Shown here: piece after piece, positions 26,655 to 36,410 of the stretch
How positions within the stretch are numbered: the stretch's first letter is position 1
Layout: every line of letters starts with the position of its first letter
Source of the DNA: CAZGCA01 sp964524145
Lineage (GTDB): Bacteria; Hydrogenedentota; CAZGCA01
Assembly: GCA_964524145.1 (NCBI GenBank)
Contig: CAZGCA010000003.1
Span: 1 to 64,000, forward strand
Direction: 5' to 3'
DNA: 64,000 bases
The notes under the pieces: model-generated
What the model was told of the DNA's origin: nothing
Database searches by the model: none
Seen by the model: only the letters and a program-made list of their open reading frames with translations
Translations under genes and position numbers: made by a program

Positions 26655-28055
26655 TCAACTTTTCGGGGTCACACCATGTTTTCTTAGCAATGCATGGAGG
26701 TTTGGGCGTTGCATCCCTATTTCTCTTGCAGCGCGAGATACGTTGCCTTGGTTCCTTCGCAGCGCGTCAACCACAAAGGCCTTTTCAACCTCCCGGACAG
26801 CGTTTTGGCGAAGACGCTTCTTGACTTCTCTGAGTTCCCGAGCGGTACGCGGGACGACAATGCCAGCGCCTGACCGCTTTCTTTGAATTGCGACCGGCAA
26901 GTGCTGCGGGCTGATGGTCGATCCTTCAGTCATGACAACCGACCTTTCTATGATGTTCTCGAGCTCACGCACGTTCCCGGGCCAGTCATACTCTGTAAGC
27001 AGTTCCATGGCTTCCGTCGAAATGGTTCTCTCTTTTCCGCCATGACGCTCCGAGTATTTCGAAAGGAAGTGATCCACAAGCATCGGAATATCCTCCTTTC
27101 TTTTCCTAAGGGGCGGCAAGAAGATTGGCACAACGTTAAGCCGATAGAACAATTCTTCTCTGAAGGCTCCTTCGGCGATCATCGCCTCGAGATTCTTGTT
27201 GGTTGCGGTGATGAGACGGATGTCGGTACTCTTGATTTGGGTTCCGCCGACGGGCTTGAACTCCCGCTCCTGAAGCACGCGTAACAACTTGGTCTGTGTG
27301 GCCAGGCTCACGTTTCCGATCTCGTCCAAGAACAATGTCCCACCGTTGGCAACTTCAAACAACCCCGGCTTGCTTACAATGGCGCCGGTGAAGGAGCCCT
27401 TGACGTGTCCGAACAACTCGCTTTCGAGCAGGCTTTCGGTGAGTGCGGTGCAGTCGATGGAAACAAACTGTTCCTTAGAGCGAAGGCTATTACGGTGAAT
27501 AGCTTTGGCAACAAGCTCCTTGCCTGTCCCGCTTTCGCCGTGAATCAAGACTGTGCTGTCCGTGGGAGCAACCTTTTCGATCACTTCGTAGACGGCACTC
27601 ATTCTCCTGCAACCGCCCAGGATGTCGCCGAACCTACGGCGTTGCCCGGGTTGCCCCGCCGATCGAACCACATCACCACCGCGGCTCCCATTCTCAAGCC
27701 CTTCTTTCACGGCACGGGTAAGCTCGTCGGGGGTGAACGGTTTCTCTATGTAGTCAACCGCACCCGACTTCACTGCCTCGACTGCACTCCGCACCGTCGA
27801 GTGTCCGGTAATGACCATTACCTTCGTTGAAGGTGATTTCCTCTTCACTGCTTTGAGGAGTGCCATACCGTCCACGCCTGGCATTCTAAGGTCCGTGATG
27901 ACCATGTCGAAACGGCGAGCGTCCATCTTCCGCAACGCTTCGGGAGACGAACATGCAGCTTCGACATCGCACCCTTCCTGACTGAGTATCGCTTTGCAGC
28001 TTTTGCAGACTATGGCTTCATCATCGACAACAAGAATACTGGCTCCAATTGACAT
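26655..28055 (-). CDS. NtrC-family sigma-54 activator (receiver-AAA+-Fis HTH)
   Basis: 466 residues. Receiver with VDDEAIV and phospho-Asp in MVITDLRMPGVDG; AAA+ domain with Walker A GESGTGKE, sigma-54 contact loop GSFTGA (a Ser variant of GAFTGA) and Walker B GGTLFLDEIG; C-terminal Fis-type helix-turn-helix (NQGNVSRAAREIGMQRPNLH). It follows its likely partner kinase by three bases and precedes the sigma-54 promoter at 26419-26434. Confidence 0.95.
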   Translation of the reverse strand: MSIGASILVVDDEAIVCKSCKAILSQEGCDVEAACSSPEALRKMDARRFDMVITDLRMPGVDGMALLKAVKRKSPSTKVMVITGHSTVRSAVEAVKSGAVDYIEKPFTPDELTRAVKEGLENGSRGGDVVRSAGQPGQRRRFGDILGGCRRMSAVYEVIEKVAPTDSTVLIHGESGTGKELVAKAIHRNSLRSKEQFVSIDCTALTESLLESELFGHVKGSFTGAIVSKPGLFEVANGGTLFLDEIGNVSLATQTKLLRVLQEREFKPVGGTQIKSTDIRLITATNKNLEAMIAEGAFREELFYRLNVVPIFLPPLRKRKEDIPMLVDHFLSKYSERHGGKERTISTEAMELLTEYDWPGNVRELENIIERSVVMTEGSTISPQHLPVAIQRKRSGAGIVVPRTARELREVKKRLRQNAVREVEKAFVVDALRRNQGNVSRAAREIGMQRPNLHALLRKHGVTPKS

Positions 28056-28058
28056 CGC

Positions 28059-29984
28059 TCAGTCTTGTTCCTCCACAGGCAGTCTGACAGTTACCGTGCT
28101 GCCTTCTCGAATCTGACTCAGTACCTCGATGCTGCCGTTATGTCGTGTCACTATACCGTAGCTCACGGCAAGACCCAGGCCGGTCCCTCTGCTTTCGTCC
28201 TTTGTGGTGAAAAACGGGTCGAACACCCTGCTAATATGTTCACGGGCAATACCGCACCCCGTGTCAGCAAACTTCACCTCCATGTGTTTCCCGTCTGCCG
28301 TGACATCACTGGTCACGGTCAACGTGCCGCCCTCCGGCATCGCGTCGACTGCATTTACCAAGATGTTAATGAACACTTGTTGGATTTGTCCCTTATCCAA
28401 CATGATGTTCGGAACGTTGGGGTTAAGCTGTTTCACGATGGTCACGTTGTGCACAAGCGCCTGGTTCTCTGTCAAGCGCAACGATTCCTCGAGAGTCTCA
28501 TTGACGTCAGCGTCGACTTTCTGCAACTCTGTTTCTCTTGCAAAGTCCAGCAGGCCCCGTACGATCCGCTTGCAGCGCGTGGTCTCGTTGACTATGGTTT
28601 CGAGTCCCTCTCGTTGCGGGTCGTGTTTGTCGCACTTCCTTAGGAGCAGGTGGCCAAACGTGAGCACGCCTGTCAGCGGGTTGTTGATCTCGTGAGCAAC
28701 ACCTGCTGCCAGACGCCCCAGCGAGGCAAGCCGTTCGGACCGAAAAAGCTGTTGCTCCGTGTACGCGCGCAGTTGTTCGTCCCGCTCCTTCAGAGACGCG
28801 CTCATCCGGTTGAACATCTCGCCAAGCTTCCCAATCTCGTCCCCGGAGTTGATATCCACCCGGTACGAGAGGTTGCCGCCGGCAATTTCTTGCGACGCAG
28901 CTACCAGCCGCCGGACCGGCTTTGTTATTCTGTCTGCACGGATATACGAGACGGTCAGCGCCAACACCATGCCCAGGAAAGTCACCCCCAGAAAGCTCAA
29001 CGTCGTCTGCCGCTGCATGTCCGTGAACTTCTGTTCCAACAGGCCAACATAGAGTATCCCGATGATCTTGCCGGTAACGTCTCTGATGGGCTCATAAGCC
29101 GTGATGTACCAGTCGTTGACCACAAACGCACGCGCAACCCATGATTCCCCTTTCAGAACCACCTGATCGTAAACGGCTTCTGACACGCGGGTTCCTATCG
29201 CTCTGGAACCATCTTCGTTCATGACGTTAGTTGCAATCCGGAGATCCTTTTGGAAGATCGTTGCGGTGCCGACATCCTTCCCCTTGTACTTCTCTCCTTT
29301 GTAAAGAACGTCCTTCACTTTGTCGACGATCTCGTAGTTGCGGTTCAACAGCTCCGCTGCATAAAGCACTCCGAGCAAGGAGCCGTCATGAGACAACACC
29401 GGTACCGCGGCCTTCAACATCATGCCCGAGGTTTCGCCCTTCTCCGTCTTCGGCTTTGCCTGGGGCGTTGGGATAATGGGGATTTGTGCGCCATCCGCAA
29501 CATCCTTGCTCTCCGTGACCAGTTCGTCGCGCGGAACAATGCATGTCCCAACGACCACTTGCTTCCCGGATAACGCTTTGCGCACTATCTCGTCGCCTAT
29601 CTGGCTGTCTCCGTATACGTCAGGATTCCGCGACCGCGCCACGACGCGACCGTGCCGATCTGTTGCAGTCAGAATGTCAACTCCCGCTGTGTCACGCACT
29701 TCGCTCAAGAGACCCATGAGCAGTTCCCGGTCCTCGTTGGCCAAGGCGTTCTCGATCGAATCTCGCAACGCGGTGAATTCCAGAGCCGTCTTCATGCTTT
29801 CAAGCTTGCCCTCATACACCTCGCGCGCCGCGTTCAGGTCCATTTTCACGTCGTTCTGCGCCTGCTCGACTATGCGAGTCCCGATCAGGTGGATGCCCAC
29901 AAACGTGGCCACCAATCCCGAAATAAGAACCACAACGACGGAGCTGATGACGAGTTTTGTACGCAGATTAAGTCTCATGGCCAC
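28059..29984 (-). CDS. Membrane sensor histidine kinase (Cache-HAMP-HisKA)
   Basis: 641 residues. Transmembrane segment 1 at about 10-33, an extracytoplasmic Cache-like sensor at about 35-320 (DRHGRVVARSRNP, VVGTCIVPRDEL), transmembrane segment 2 at about 325-348, HAMP (RITKPVRRLVAASQEIAGGN), coiled coil, HisKA (AAGVAHEINNPLTG) and HATPase (DTGCGIAREH, GTGLGLAVSYGI). The kinase half is NtrB/ZraS-like, fitting control of the adjacent NtrC protein. Possible starts are GTG 29984 or ATG 29978, right after hydF. Confidence 0.94.
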   Translation of the reverse strand: MAMRLNLRTKLVISSVVVVLISGLVATFVGIHLIGTRIVEQAQNDVKMDLNAAREVYEGKLESMKTALEFTALRDSIENALANEDRELLMGLLSEVRDTAGVDILTATDRHGRVVARSRNPDVYGDSQIGDEIVRKALSGKQVVVGTCIVPRDELVTESKDVADGAQIPIIPTPQAKPKTEKGETSGMMLKAAVPVLSHDGSLLGVLYAAELLNRNYEIVDKVKDVLYKGEKYKGKDVGTATIFQKDLRIATNVMNEDGSRAIGTRVSEAVYDQVVLKGESWVARAFVVNDWYITAYEPIRDVTGKIIGILYVGLLEQKFTDMQRQTTLSFLGVTFLGMVLALTVSYIRADRITKPVRRLVAASQEIAGGNLSYRVDINSGDEIGKLGEMFNRMSASLKERDEQLRAYTEQQLFRSERLASLGRLAAGVAHEINNPLTGVLTFGHLLLRKCDKHDPQREGLETIVNETTRCKRIVRGLLDFARETELQKVDADVNETLEESLRLTENQALVHNVTIVKQLNPNVPNIMLDKGQIQQVFINILVNAVDAMPEGGTLTVTSDVTADGKHMEVKFADTGCGIAREHISRVFDPFFTTKDESRGTGLGLAVSYGIVTRHNGSIEVLSQIREGSTVTVRLPVEEQD

Positions 29985-31223
29985 CTAACGCCTTTCGGTC
30001 CCGTCTAACGCCCTCGCCCCCACGTGAGCGCGTCGGAGCGGGGCCACTGCCCGTTCGAGTATACCGTGCAGATACGCTATGGCGACCCCGTAGTTTGTGA
30101 TGGGAACCTTCAACTCCTGACACGTCATGATACGCGAGAGCATCTCCCGACGGTTGAACATACACGCTCCACAGTGAACCACGAGCGCGTATTCACCCAG
30201 CGTATCAGGAAAATCGTGTCCGGCCATTACGTCGCACTGGAGTCTCTCTCCTACCCTTGCGCGAAGCCAACGGGGTATCTTCTGCCTCCCGATATCGTCT
30301 CCGATGGGGTGGTGAGTACATGCTTCGCAGATGAGCACCTTGTCCGTCTCTTTGAGTCTACTTATCGTCGTTGCTCCTGCCACAAGCGTCTCGAGATCAC
30401 CTTTGTACCGAGCGAACACGATCGAAAAGGAAGTCATGGCAATATGCCCGGGCGTTGCTTCGGCAACTTGTTTAAATGCCTGCGAATCCGTGATAACGAT
30501 TTTGGGCTCTGTCTTGAGAGTCTCGATCGCCATCGGCAGGTCCTGTTCGTTGGTGACCACCGCTCTCGCGTGCCTGTCCAGGATGTCCCGAAGGGTTTGC
30601 ACCTGAGGCAGAATGATGCGCCCCTTGGGCGCCTCCTTGTCGATCGGTATCACCAGGACCACCGTGTCGCCTGAGCCAACAACATCGTCGAGAATGCCGG
30701 CCTCTTTGTACCAACTTTCGGGGACGGTGTGGACGATCGCTCGCTTCGTCTCAAGCTCTCCTTTCCCGTTGGTGGCAGACATAACGGCCCAGGTAAGCCC
30801 CGCTCTCTCAACCTGGTCGGATACGGTTTTTGGGTCGGCAACGTCCGCCTTATTCAGTATCACGAGGGCAGGTATTTGCCGCCGCTTCAATTCCGCACTC
30901 CACGTGGTCTCATACTCACCCCAGGTATCCGCTTCAGTAACCAGGAGAGCGATGTCGGTCCTCTCGAGCACCTTGGCTGTCTTGCGCGTTCGCAACTCGC
31001 CCAGAATGCCCACATCGTCGAAACCCGCAGTATCGACGAACAAAACGGGGCCCAGAGGCAGCAGCTCCATCGGTTTCTCAACCGGGTCGGTTGTTGTGCC
31101 CGCAACAGGCGACACAACGGCGACGTCCTGTCCCGTAAGCCGGTTGAGAACCGAGGATTTCCCGACGTTGCGACGACCGAAGATCGCGATATGGAGTCTC
31201 AGACTCTTTGGAGCACGTTGCAT
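29985..31223 (-). CDS. hydF: [FeFe]-hydrogenase maturation GTPase HydF
   Basis: 412 residues. The GTPase domain has FGRRNVGKSS (P-loop), GTTTDP, DTAGFDD and LNKADV. The C-terminal cluster domain has the HydF pattern CTHHP followed about 45 residues later by HCGACMFNR. HydF is the scaffold on which HydE and HydG products build the diiron subcluster for HydA. The start overlaps hydE by about 25 bases. Confidence 0.97.
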   Translation of the reverse strand: MQRAPKSLRLHIAIFGRRNVGKSSVLNRLTGQDVAVVSPVAGTTTDPVEKPMELLPLGPVLFVDTAGFDDVGILGELRTRKTAKVLERTDIALLVTEADTWGEYETTWSAELKRRQIPALVILNKADVADPKTVSDQVERAGLTWAVMSATNGKGELETKRAIVHTVPESWYKEAGILDDVVGSGDTVVLVIPIDKEAPKGRIILPQVQTLRDILDRHARAVVTNEQDLPMAIETLKTEPKIVITDSQAFKQVAEATPGHIAMTSFSIVFARYKGDLETLVAGATTISRLKETDKVLICEACTHHPIGDDIGRQKIPRWLRARVGERLQCDVMAGHDFPDTLGEYALVVHCGACMFNRREMLSRIMTCQELKVPITNYGVAIAYLHGILERAVAPLRRAHVGARALDGTERR

Positions 31224-32212
31224 GTCTTCGTCTCCTCTCGGCGTTTAAGAGAATCCCCTCGGTCTCTTGCTAACGGCCTTTCTGTCCGGTTCAGGATAGC
31301 TTTAACCCGGTCGACGGAATTTGCCGCTCGATCGCTCGGGTAGATTGTGTAAAGCCGTCTGTAACGATCCGGCGTGATGTTTGCCATGATTACATTGGCG
31401 CCGCAACGCAACGCTCTTTCACGGCCATCCGGTGCGATCGCGTCAAAGGCGGTCGTGGCGGGAATGTGGACCGGCCCGAGCGCCAACCGGGCGGCGGCAA
31501 CGAAACGAAGCGAGACGTCGATATCGCCTGCGGGGGCGGCAGCCAACGGCGTGCTTGGATGAGGCACGAAAGGACCAAAGGCGGCCATGTCGATGTCGAG
31601 TCTTCTCGTCAGCAGGATATCGTCCGCGAGGTCCCCCGGTGTTTGAGTTGGCAGGCCGATAATGCAGCCACTGCCAATCTGATAGCCGAGGGCCCGCAAG
31701 CTGCCAAGTGTGGAAAGTCTGCCGTTCAGATCAGAATCTGGATGTAGTTTCTCGTAGAGCGCCTGTGCCGCGGTTTCGTGTTTGAGCAGATACCTGTCGG
31801 CTCCCGCTTGCCTCCACTGCCTGAAGCAATCCGAGGATTTGACGCCCACACACAAGGTCACTGCGACATCAAATTCCTTCTTTATCGCCGAGATCGTGCT
31901 GGCAAGCCGACCGGCTTGCTCATCATCGTTCTCGCCGCTCTGGAGCACTATGGTGCGCACCCCGTTTCGGTCAGCATTTGATACGACGAAGAGTATCTCG
32001 TCGGTGCTCATGGTGTATCTGGGCAGTGCACTGTTATCCCGCCTTAGCCCGCAGTAGAGGCAGTTGCGGCTGCACACGTTCGAGAACTCGACTATTCCTC
32101 GAAGGTGCACTTCATCGCCGCAGTGCGTGAATCGACTCGTATCAGCCATCGCGAACAGTTCGTCATTCTCGCGGTTGATGAGCCCTGCCATTTGGTTGTG
32201 CTCCAACATCAT
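31199..32212 (-). CDS. hydE: [FeFe]-hydrogenase maturase HydE, radical SAM
   Basis: 337 residues. The radical-SAM CxxxCxxC is CSRNCLYCGLRRDN, near residue 50; IVLQSGEND, LLKHETA and GSGCIIGLPTQTPGDLADDI are typical of HydE/BioB-like barrels. It acts in making the bridging dithiolate of the H-cluster. The ATG overlaps the stop of the small unknown gene. Confidence 0.96.
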   Translation of the reverse strand: MMLEHNQMAGLINRENDELFAMADTSRFTHCGDEVHLRGIVEFSNVCSRNCLYCGLRRDNSALPRYTMSTDEILFVVSNADRNGVRTIVLQSGENDDEQAGRLASTISAIKKEFDVAVTLCVGVKSSDCFRQWRQAGADRYLLKHETAAQALYEKLHPDSDLNGRLSTLGSLRALGYQIGSGCIIGLPTQTPGDLADDILLTRRLDIDMAAFGPFVPHPSTPLAAAPAGDIDVSLRFVAAARLALGPVHIPATTAFDAIAPDGRERALRCGANVIMANITPDRYRRLYTIYPSDRAANSVDRVKAILNRTERPLARDRGDSLKRREETKTCNVLQRV

Positions 32213-32547
32213 CGGCCCCGTTGCCCAGAGGCGAACTTGCTCAGAAAGTCAACGAGCTTCTCGCGTTGACCTTCTGAGAGCGTTCCCCAACAGTCGGATA
32301 CGAGACCGATGTTCTCGTCCAGGGGGATCCGGCACATCTTGTCTGCGAGCGGCGTTTCGTCGACCTTGCCCGCTAGATAAGACCAGCGACGGCCGAGTAT
32401 CTCTGCGAACCAGAGGTGAGCGCCGAAGGCTTCATTAACGAGCCGGGAAATAACGCTATAAGCAGCAACGCAATTCAGTCCTCGGGCGCTCGCCTCTATA
32501 GACTGCAGCCACCTGTCAAAATCTGAGATCTCTTGCTCCATTTTCAA
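32209..32547 (-). CDS. Unknown small protein inside the hydGEF cluster
   Basis: About 110-112 residues (ATG at 32547 or 32541), predicted mainly helical, with three Cys and several Trp (DRWLQSIEAS, HLWFAEILGRRW, DCWGTLSEG). I do not recognise a family. It overlaps hydG at its start and hydE at its end, so it is surely co-translated with H-cluster maturation genes, which points to an accessory role. There is no signal peptide or membrane segment. Confidence 0.8.
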   Translation of the reverse strand: MKMEQEISDFDRWLQSIEASARGLNCVAAYSVISRLVNEAFGAHLWFAEILGRRWSYLAGKVDETPLADKMCRIPLDENIGLVSDCWGTLSEGQREKLVDFLSKFASGQRGR

Positions 32548-33982
32548 TTGCCTCGATCCGCGCTCTCAGCACGGGTCTGATATTTTCAGGAATATCATCC
32601 ATGCGTTTCTCTATCAGTTCCTCTCCGATTCTCCTCGTTTCCTCCGAGGAGTAGTCAAGCAGATACTCCTTGAACGTAAGAATCGCGTTCGGTATGCAGA
32701 ACTGGTGGACCTTGCCCTTCTTGGCGATGCTCATGAAATAGCTGCCGGTTCTGCCACAACGGTATCCCGCGGTGCAGAAGGAGGTAAGGTACCCCATCTG
32801 GGCCAGCTCCCTGGTGACCTCATCGAGACTCCTGGTGTCGCCAAGCAGGAACTGCTGGCGTTCGGCTTGTTGCGCTTCATATGACTCGCTGTACGCGCCC
32901 ACCCCTATCCTTGTGGAGGCGTCGGTCTGGGTGCATCCGACGTTAATCACGTCGCGTCTTATCTCCGCGGGCTCCCTCGCCGTTATGATCATGCCCGTGT
33001 ACGGAACGGAAAGACGGATAACGGCAACCAGCCTTTTGAAATCCTTGTCGCTGACCTTGTACGGGCTGTTCAGGCTCAACGGAGTGTTGGCGGCTGGCTC
33101 CAACCTTGGAAACGAGATGGTATGGGGTCCCACTCCCCCGAACTTCTCCTCGAGATCGATTGTATGGTACAGCAGGCCCATCACCTCGAACTTCCAATCA
33201 TACAGACCAAAAAGCGCTCCGATTGCCACGTCGTCAACGCCCGCTTCCTGAGCACGATGCAACGCATAGAGCCGCCACTGGTAGTGTGCTTTGATGCCGG
33301 GCGGATGCACCTTCCGGTATGTTTCATGGTGGTATGTCTCCTGAAACACCTGGTACGTTCCAATACCAATATCCTTGAGCACCTTGTAGTTGGCGACGCT
33401 TTGGGGTGGTGCGTTGATGTTTACGCGCCTGATCTCTCCACTGCCTACTCGCGTGTCGTAGATCGTGCGGATAGTATCGGCAATGTAGTTGATGTCGGAA
33501 TCGGGATGCTCACCGTATACCACAATCAGACGTTTGTGGCCGACAGATACAACGGCTCTTGTTTCTTCCCGGATCTCGTCTAGAGTCAATCTCCGCCTTT
33601 CCTCAGCTTCGTTCTCTTTCCTGAAAGCACAGTACAGACATGAGTTGACACATAGATTGCTGCAATAGAGCGGTGCAAAGGTTACGATCCGAGGACCGTA
33701 AACGCGAGACTTTATCTGGCCGGCCGTCTCAAACATCTCCTCCCACAGTTCCTCATCCTGAACGTTGAGAAGCGTTGCAGTTTCATGAGGATCTAGCCGC
33801 TGAAGCGACAGTGCTCGGTCCAATATGTCCCGGATCTGATGTGGCTCTGGATTGCGGTTCCTACAAAGGTGGCCCTCTATTGCCCCATCATCTATGAAAT
33901 CTTTACCGTCATCGAGGTAGCGAGCGAACTCGTCCTCCTTTATCACTGTGTCAATCCATCTTTCGCAGGCTACGGTACCCAT
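32516..33982 (-). CDS. hydG: [FeFe]-hydrogenase maturase HydG, tyrosine lyase
   Basis: About 488 residues from MGTVACERWIDTVI, with AAAGGA eight bases before. The radical-SAM site is CVNSCLYCAF; IVYGEHP, ETYHHETYRKVHPPG and GVDDVAIGALFGLYDW follow family text. HydG splits tyrosine into CO and cyanide bound to iron. The C-terminal auxiliary-cluster motif, normally C-x2-C-x22-C, reads CTAGYRCGRTG with the third Cys later: C403, C409 and C429, so the middle ligand is three residues further on. An upstream start at 34027 would overlap the stress-protein gene. Confidence 0.95.
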   Translation of the reverse strand: MGTVACERWIDTVIKEDEFARYLDDGKDFIDDGAIEGHLCRNRNPEPHQIRDILDRALSLQRLDPHETATLLNVQDEELWEEMFETAGQIKSRVYGPRIVTFAPLYCSNLCVNSCLYCAFRKENEAEERRRLTLDEIREETRAVVSVGHKRLIVVYGEHPDSDINYIADTIRTIYDTRVGSGEIRRVNINAPPQSVANYKVLKDIGIGTYQVFQETYHHETYRKVHPPGIKAHYQWRLYALHRAQEAGVDDVAIGALFGLYDWKFEVMGLLYHTIDLEEKFGGVGPHTISFPRLEPAANTPLSLNSPYKVSDKDFKRLVAVIRLSVPYTGMIITAREPAEIRRDVINVGCTQTDASTRIGVGAYSESYEAQQAERQQFLLGDTRSLDEVTRELAQMGYLTSFCTAGYRCGRTGSYFMSIAKKGKVHQFCIPNAILTFKEYLLDYSSEETRRIGEELIEKRMDDIPENIRPVLRARIEAIENGARDLRF

Positions 33983-34005
33983 GGTTTGTTTCCTTTGCAG
34001 TACAT

Positions 34006-34455
34006 CTACGCTTCCACCACTGGACAATTCGCTCGCTCCATCAGGTAATCAACAGGTGAACCGAAGAGCTTCTTCACCCATTGCGGTCTTTGCGATCGAG
34101 TCGTTACAACCAATTCCGGCTTTTCCTTTCTTATTATCGCGAGACATTGTAATGCAAACCTCCCAGTGCCAACATATGTGTTAACGGCGACTCCTTGCTG
34201 CTCAGCCCTTGCTGCTATCGAGCCCACTTTCTCTTTCGCTTTTTCCTCGTGTTGCTCGAGGATCTCCCTCTCGCACTTGTCTGTCAGCTGACTGAAAAGC
34301 CCCAAGTCTGTTCCAATCAGGTATCGCGCCAGATTGACATCAACGATCTGTGCGACCACGAGTCGACGGCTGTCCTGCCTTGCCTTCTCAATGGCAATCG
34401 CTTCGGCTTTATCGGATTGCCGAAACGTTGACAACGCTAACAGTATCGGTTTCAT
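34006..34455 (-). CDS. Universal stress protein (UspA-like)
   Basis: 149 residues: MKPILLALSTFRQSDKAEAI at the start, and LFGSPVDYLMERANCPVVEA at the end, the typical Usp C-terminus. The middle phosphate loop is RSQRP rather than GxxGxxG, so nucleotide binding is doubtful. It sits 23 bases before hydG and overlaps the kinase gene, which ties it to hydrogenase maturation or its control. Confidence 0.88.
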   Translation of the reverse strand: MKPILLALSTFRQSDKAEAIAIEKARQDSRRLVVAQIVDVNLARYLIGTDLGLFSQLTDKCEREILEQHEEKAKEKVGSIAARAEQQGVAVNTYVGTGRFALQCLAIIRKEKPELVVTTRSQRPQWVKKLFGSPVDYLMERANCPVVEA

Positions 34456-35963
34456 GTGACGTTCGTTCCTCGTTCGGATTCCTCTCCATCATCACCAAGA
34501 GCAGGCAAGCTGACCGTGAACGTGCTGCCCTTCCCGGGCCTGCTTCTCACCGTAATCCTGCCCTGGTGCATCTCGATGAAACGCTTCGCAAGACTCAACC
34601 CGAGACCGGTCCCCGCCACCCGCGCGGTGTATTGGTTCCTCGCCCTGAAAAACTCCTCGAACGCCTTCTCTGTTTCTTCGTCTGTCATCCCGATTCCGTC
34701 GTCGCACACCGCCACGTTCACATACAGACCGTTGCTCCCCACGTCGACGTTGATATGGCCTTTCTCGGGGGTATACTTGATGGCGTTATCGATGAGGTTT
34801 GTAAAGACGCTGAGCATTGCATCTCTGTCTGCCAGAATCTCTTCGACCCCGTCGGTCGAATGCAGAGCGAGCTCGATATTCTTCGCTGCCGCTTTTTCTC
34901 TGCATGACTCGACAGCCTCAGCCACGATGTCACCTACCTCAAGCGGCGACCGTTTGACGATAAAATTCCCGGTCTCCATAGCGGTAAGGTTCATCAGCTC
35001 CGACACCATCGTTCGCAATGCCCTGGCCCTCGCCAGTGCTCGTTGCATCATCTCCCGAGCCTTTTCTGAGTCCTCCTTAACGAAACCACCAAGTATCACG
35101 TTCAAATACCCTTCGATGGCGCCAAGAGGGCTCTTGAGTTCGTGGGCAACCATGGAGACGAACATCGATTTGGCGGTTTCCAGCTTCTTCAAGGAGGTAA
35201 TGTCCCGCAGCACCGCGACTGCTCCCAGTGTTTCCCCATTTGGCTCCACGACTGGGCTCGCGTTGACCATGTGAACGGACTTCCCGAAAGCGATCTCCTT
35301 TGAAACGATGGCGGGGCGCGAGCCCGCCTCCAAAGCCGCCACAAGCAATTCTTTTAGTGGCGCGCATTCCAGAGCATCGAGCGGACTCGGAAGGCAGAGG
35401 GCGACGCATTCTGGAATTCGCAGCCCCGCCGCGGCATTGCGCAGCACCAGCTGCCTATCTCGGTTCACGACGAGAACCCCGTCAGTCATACAGTTGATGA
35501 TGGTCTTGCTTTTCGACCGCTCGAACGCCAGCTCCAACAGTCGTCTTTCCCGCTCTTCGCGAAGACGTCTCGCCTCGATTGAGACTGCCCGTTTCTTTAG
35601 ACTCGTGTTGACTGCGACGAGCAGCTCATCGGGTGTGAACGGCTTGGGGATGTACCCGTCTGCCCCCCGTTTTGTGGCTTCTACGGCCGTACGAATGGTG
35701 GCATAGGCGGTGATCACAATCAAAACGATGTCTTCATCCTCCTGCCGTATTCGCTCGATAAGCTCGATGCCGCCCATGCGAGGCATCTTAAGGTCTACGA
35801 GAACCGCAGCGAAATCTCTCGACTTCTCGAAAAGCTCAAGACCTGCCACGCCGTCCTCGGCAGACGCCACGTCGTAGCCCTCTGATGCAAGAACCTTGCG
35901 ACAGCCTTCTCGTATCCCGCGCTCGTCATCAACAACCAGGATTCGAGTACCGTCGACGCTCAT
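34452..35963 (-). CDS. Receiver-PAS-histidine kinase hybrid
   Basis: 503 residues, soluble. Receiver (VVDDERGIREG; phospho-Asp in VLVDLKMPRMGG; Lys in YIPKPFT), helix, a PAS-like domain (MTDGVLVVNRDRQLVLRN to LRDITSLKKLE), HisKA with MVAHELKSPLGAIEG, and HATPase (NLIDNAIKYT, DDGIGMT, GTGLGLSLA). It is probably a relay kinase in the same network as the two receivers upstream. ATG overlaps the preceding receiver stop. Confidence 0.94.
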   Translation of the reverse strand: MSVDGTRILVVDDERGIREGCRKVLASEGYDVASAEDGVAGLELFEKSRDFAAVLVDLKMPRMGGIELIERIRQEDEDIVLIVITAYATIRTAVEATKRGADGYIPKPFTPDELLVAVNTSLKKRAVSIEARRLREERERRLLELAFERSKSKTIINCMTDGVLVVNRDRQLVLRNAAAGLRIPECVALCLPSPLDALECAPLKELLVAALEAGSRPAIVSKEIAFGKSVHMVNASPVVEPNGETLGAVAVLRDITSLKKLETAKSMFVSMVAHELKSPLGAIEGYLNVILGGFVKEDSEKAREMMQRALARARALRTMVSELMNLTAMETGNFIVKRSPLEVGDIVAEAVESCREKAAAKNIELALHSTDGVEEILADRDAMLSVFTNLIDNAIKYTPEKGHINVDVGSNGLYVNVAVCDDGIGMTDEETEKAFEEFFRARNQYTARVAGTGLGLSLAKRFIEMHQGRITVRSRPGKGSTFTVSLPALGDDGEESERGTNVT

Positions 35964-36382
35964 GTGTCATCCTCTTGGGTACAACCCATCAAAAGCTCTT
36001 CGATCTTCGCCAACAACACTTCGAAAGGGACAGGTTTGTCGAAAAACGCATCAGCGCATATTGCGTCGAGCTCCTCAGGGGTACGGGGCGTGAAGTCGAA
36101 CCCACGTCTGCTTGATACCGAGGTGACGATGATCACGGGTACATTCGCAAAGCGACGGTCCTGCTTGATTTGTTTTGAGAACGAGAAACCTGAATCGAGT
36201 GCCTGCATCATGAGGTCTGTGATTACAAGGCTGGGCTTCTCGGTCCCCATCGTTGCCAGCGCTTCACACGGGTCAGTGGCGCACACGGTCCTGTAGCCTC
36301 TCGATTCCAGAACGTGTCTGTTCATCTCGAGAAAATCGATGTCGTCGTCGACCAACATGATGACGGGGGTCTCGCGTGCCAT
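35960..36382 (-). CDS. Stand-alone receiver protein
   Basis: 140 residues. Acidic pocket MLVDDDIDFLE, phospho-Asp in LVITDLMMQALDSG, switch IIVTSVS, Lys in FFDKPVP. The alpha3 and beta4-alpha4 loops are longer than in CheY and resemble those of the next receiver (36411-36797), so the two are probably duplicates. Confidence 0.92.
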   Translation of the reverse strand: MARETPVIMLVDDDIDFLEMNRHVLESRGYRTVCATDPCEALATMGTEKPSLVITDLMMQALDSGFSFSKQIKQDRRFANVPVIIVTSVSSRRGFDFTPRTPEELDAICADAFFDKPVPFEVLLAKIEELLMGCTQEDDT

Positions 36383-36410
36383 TGGTTTGTTCTCCCTGCC
36401 CAGTGAGACT

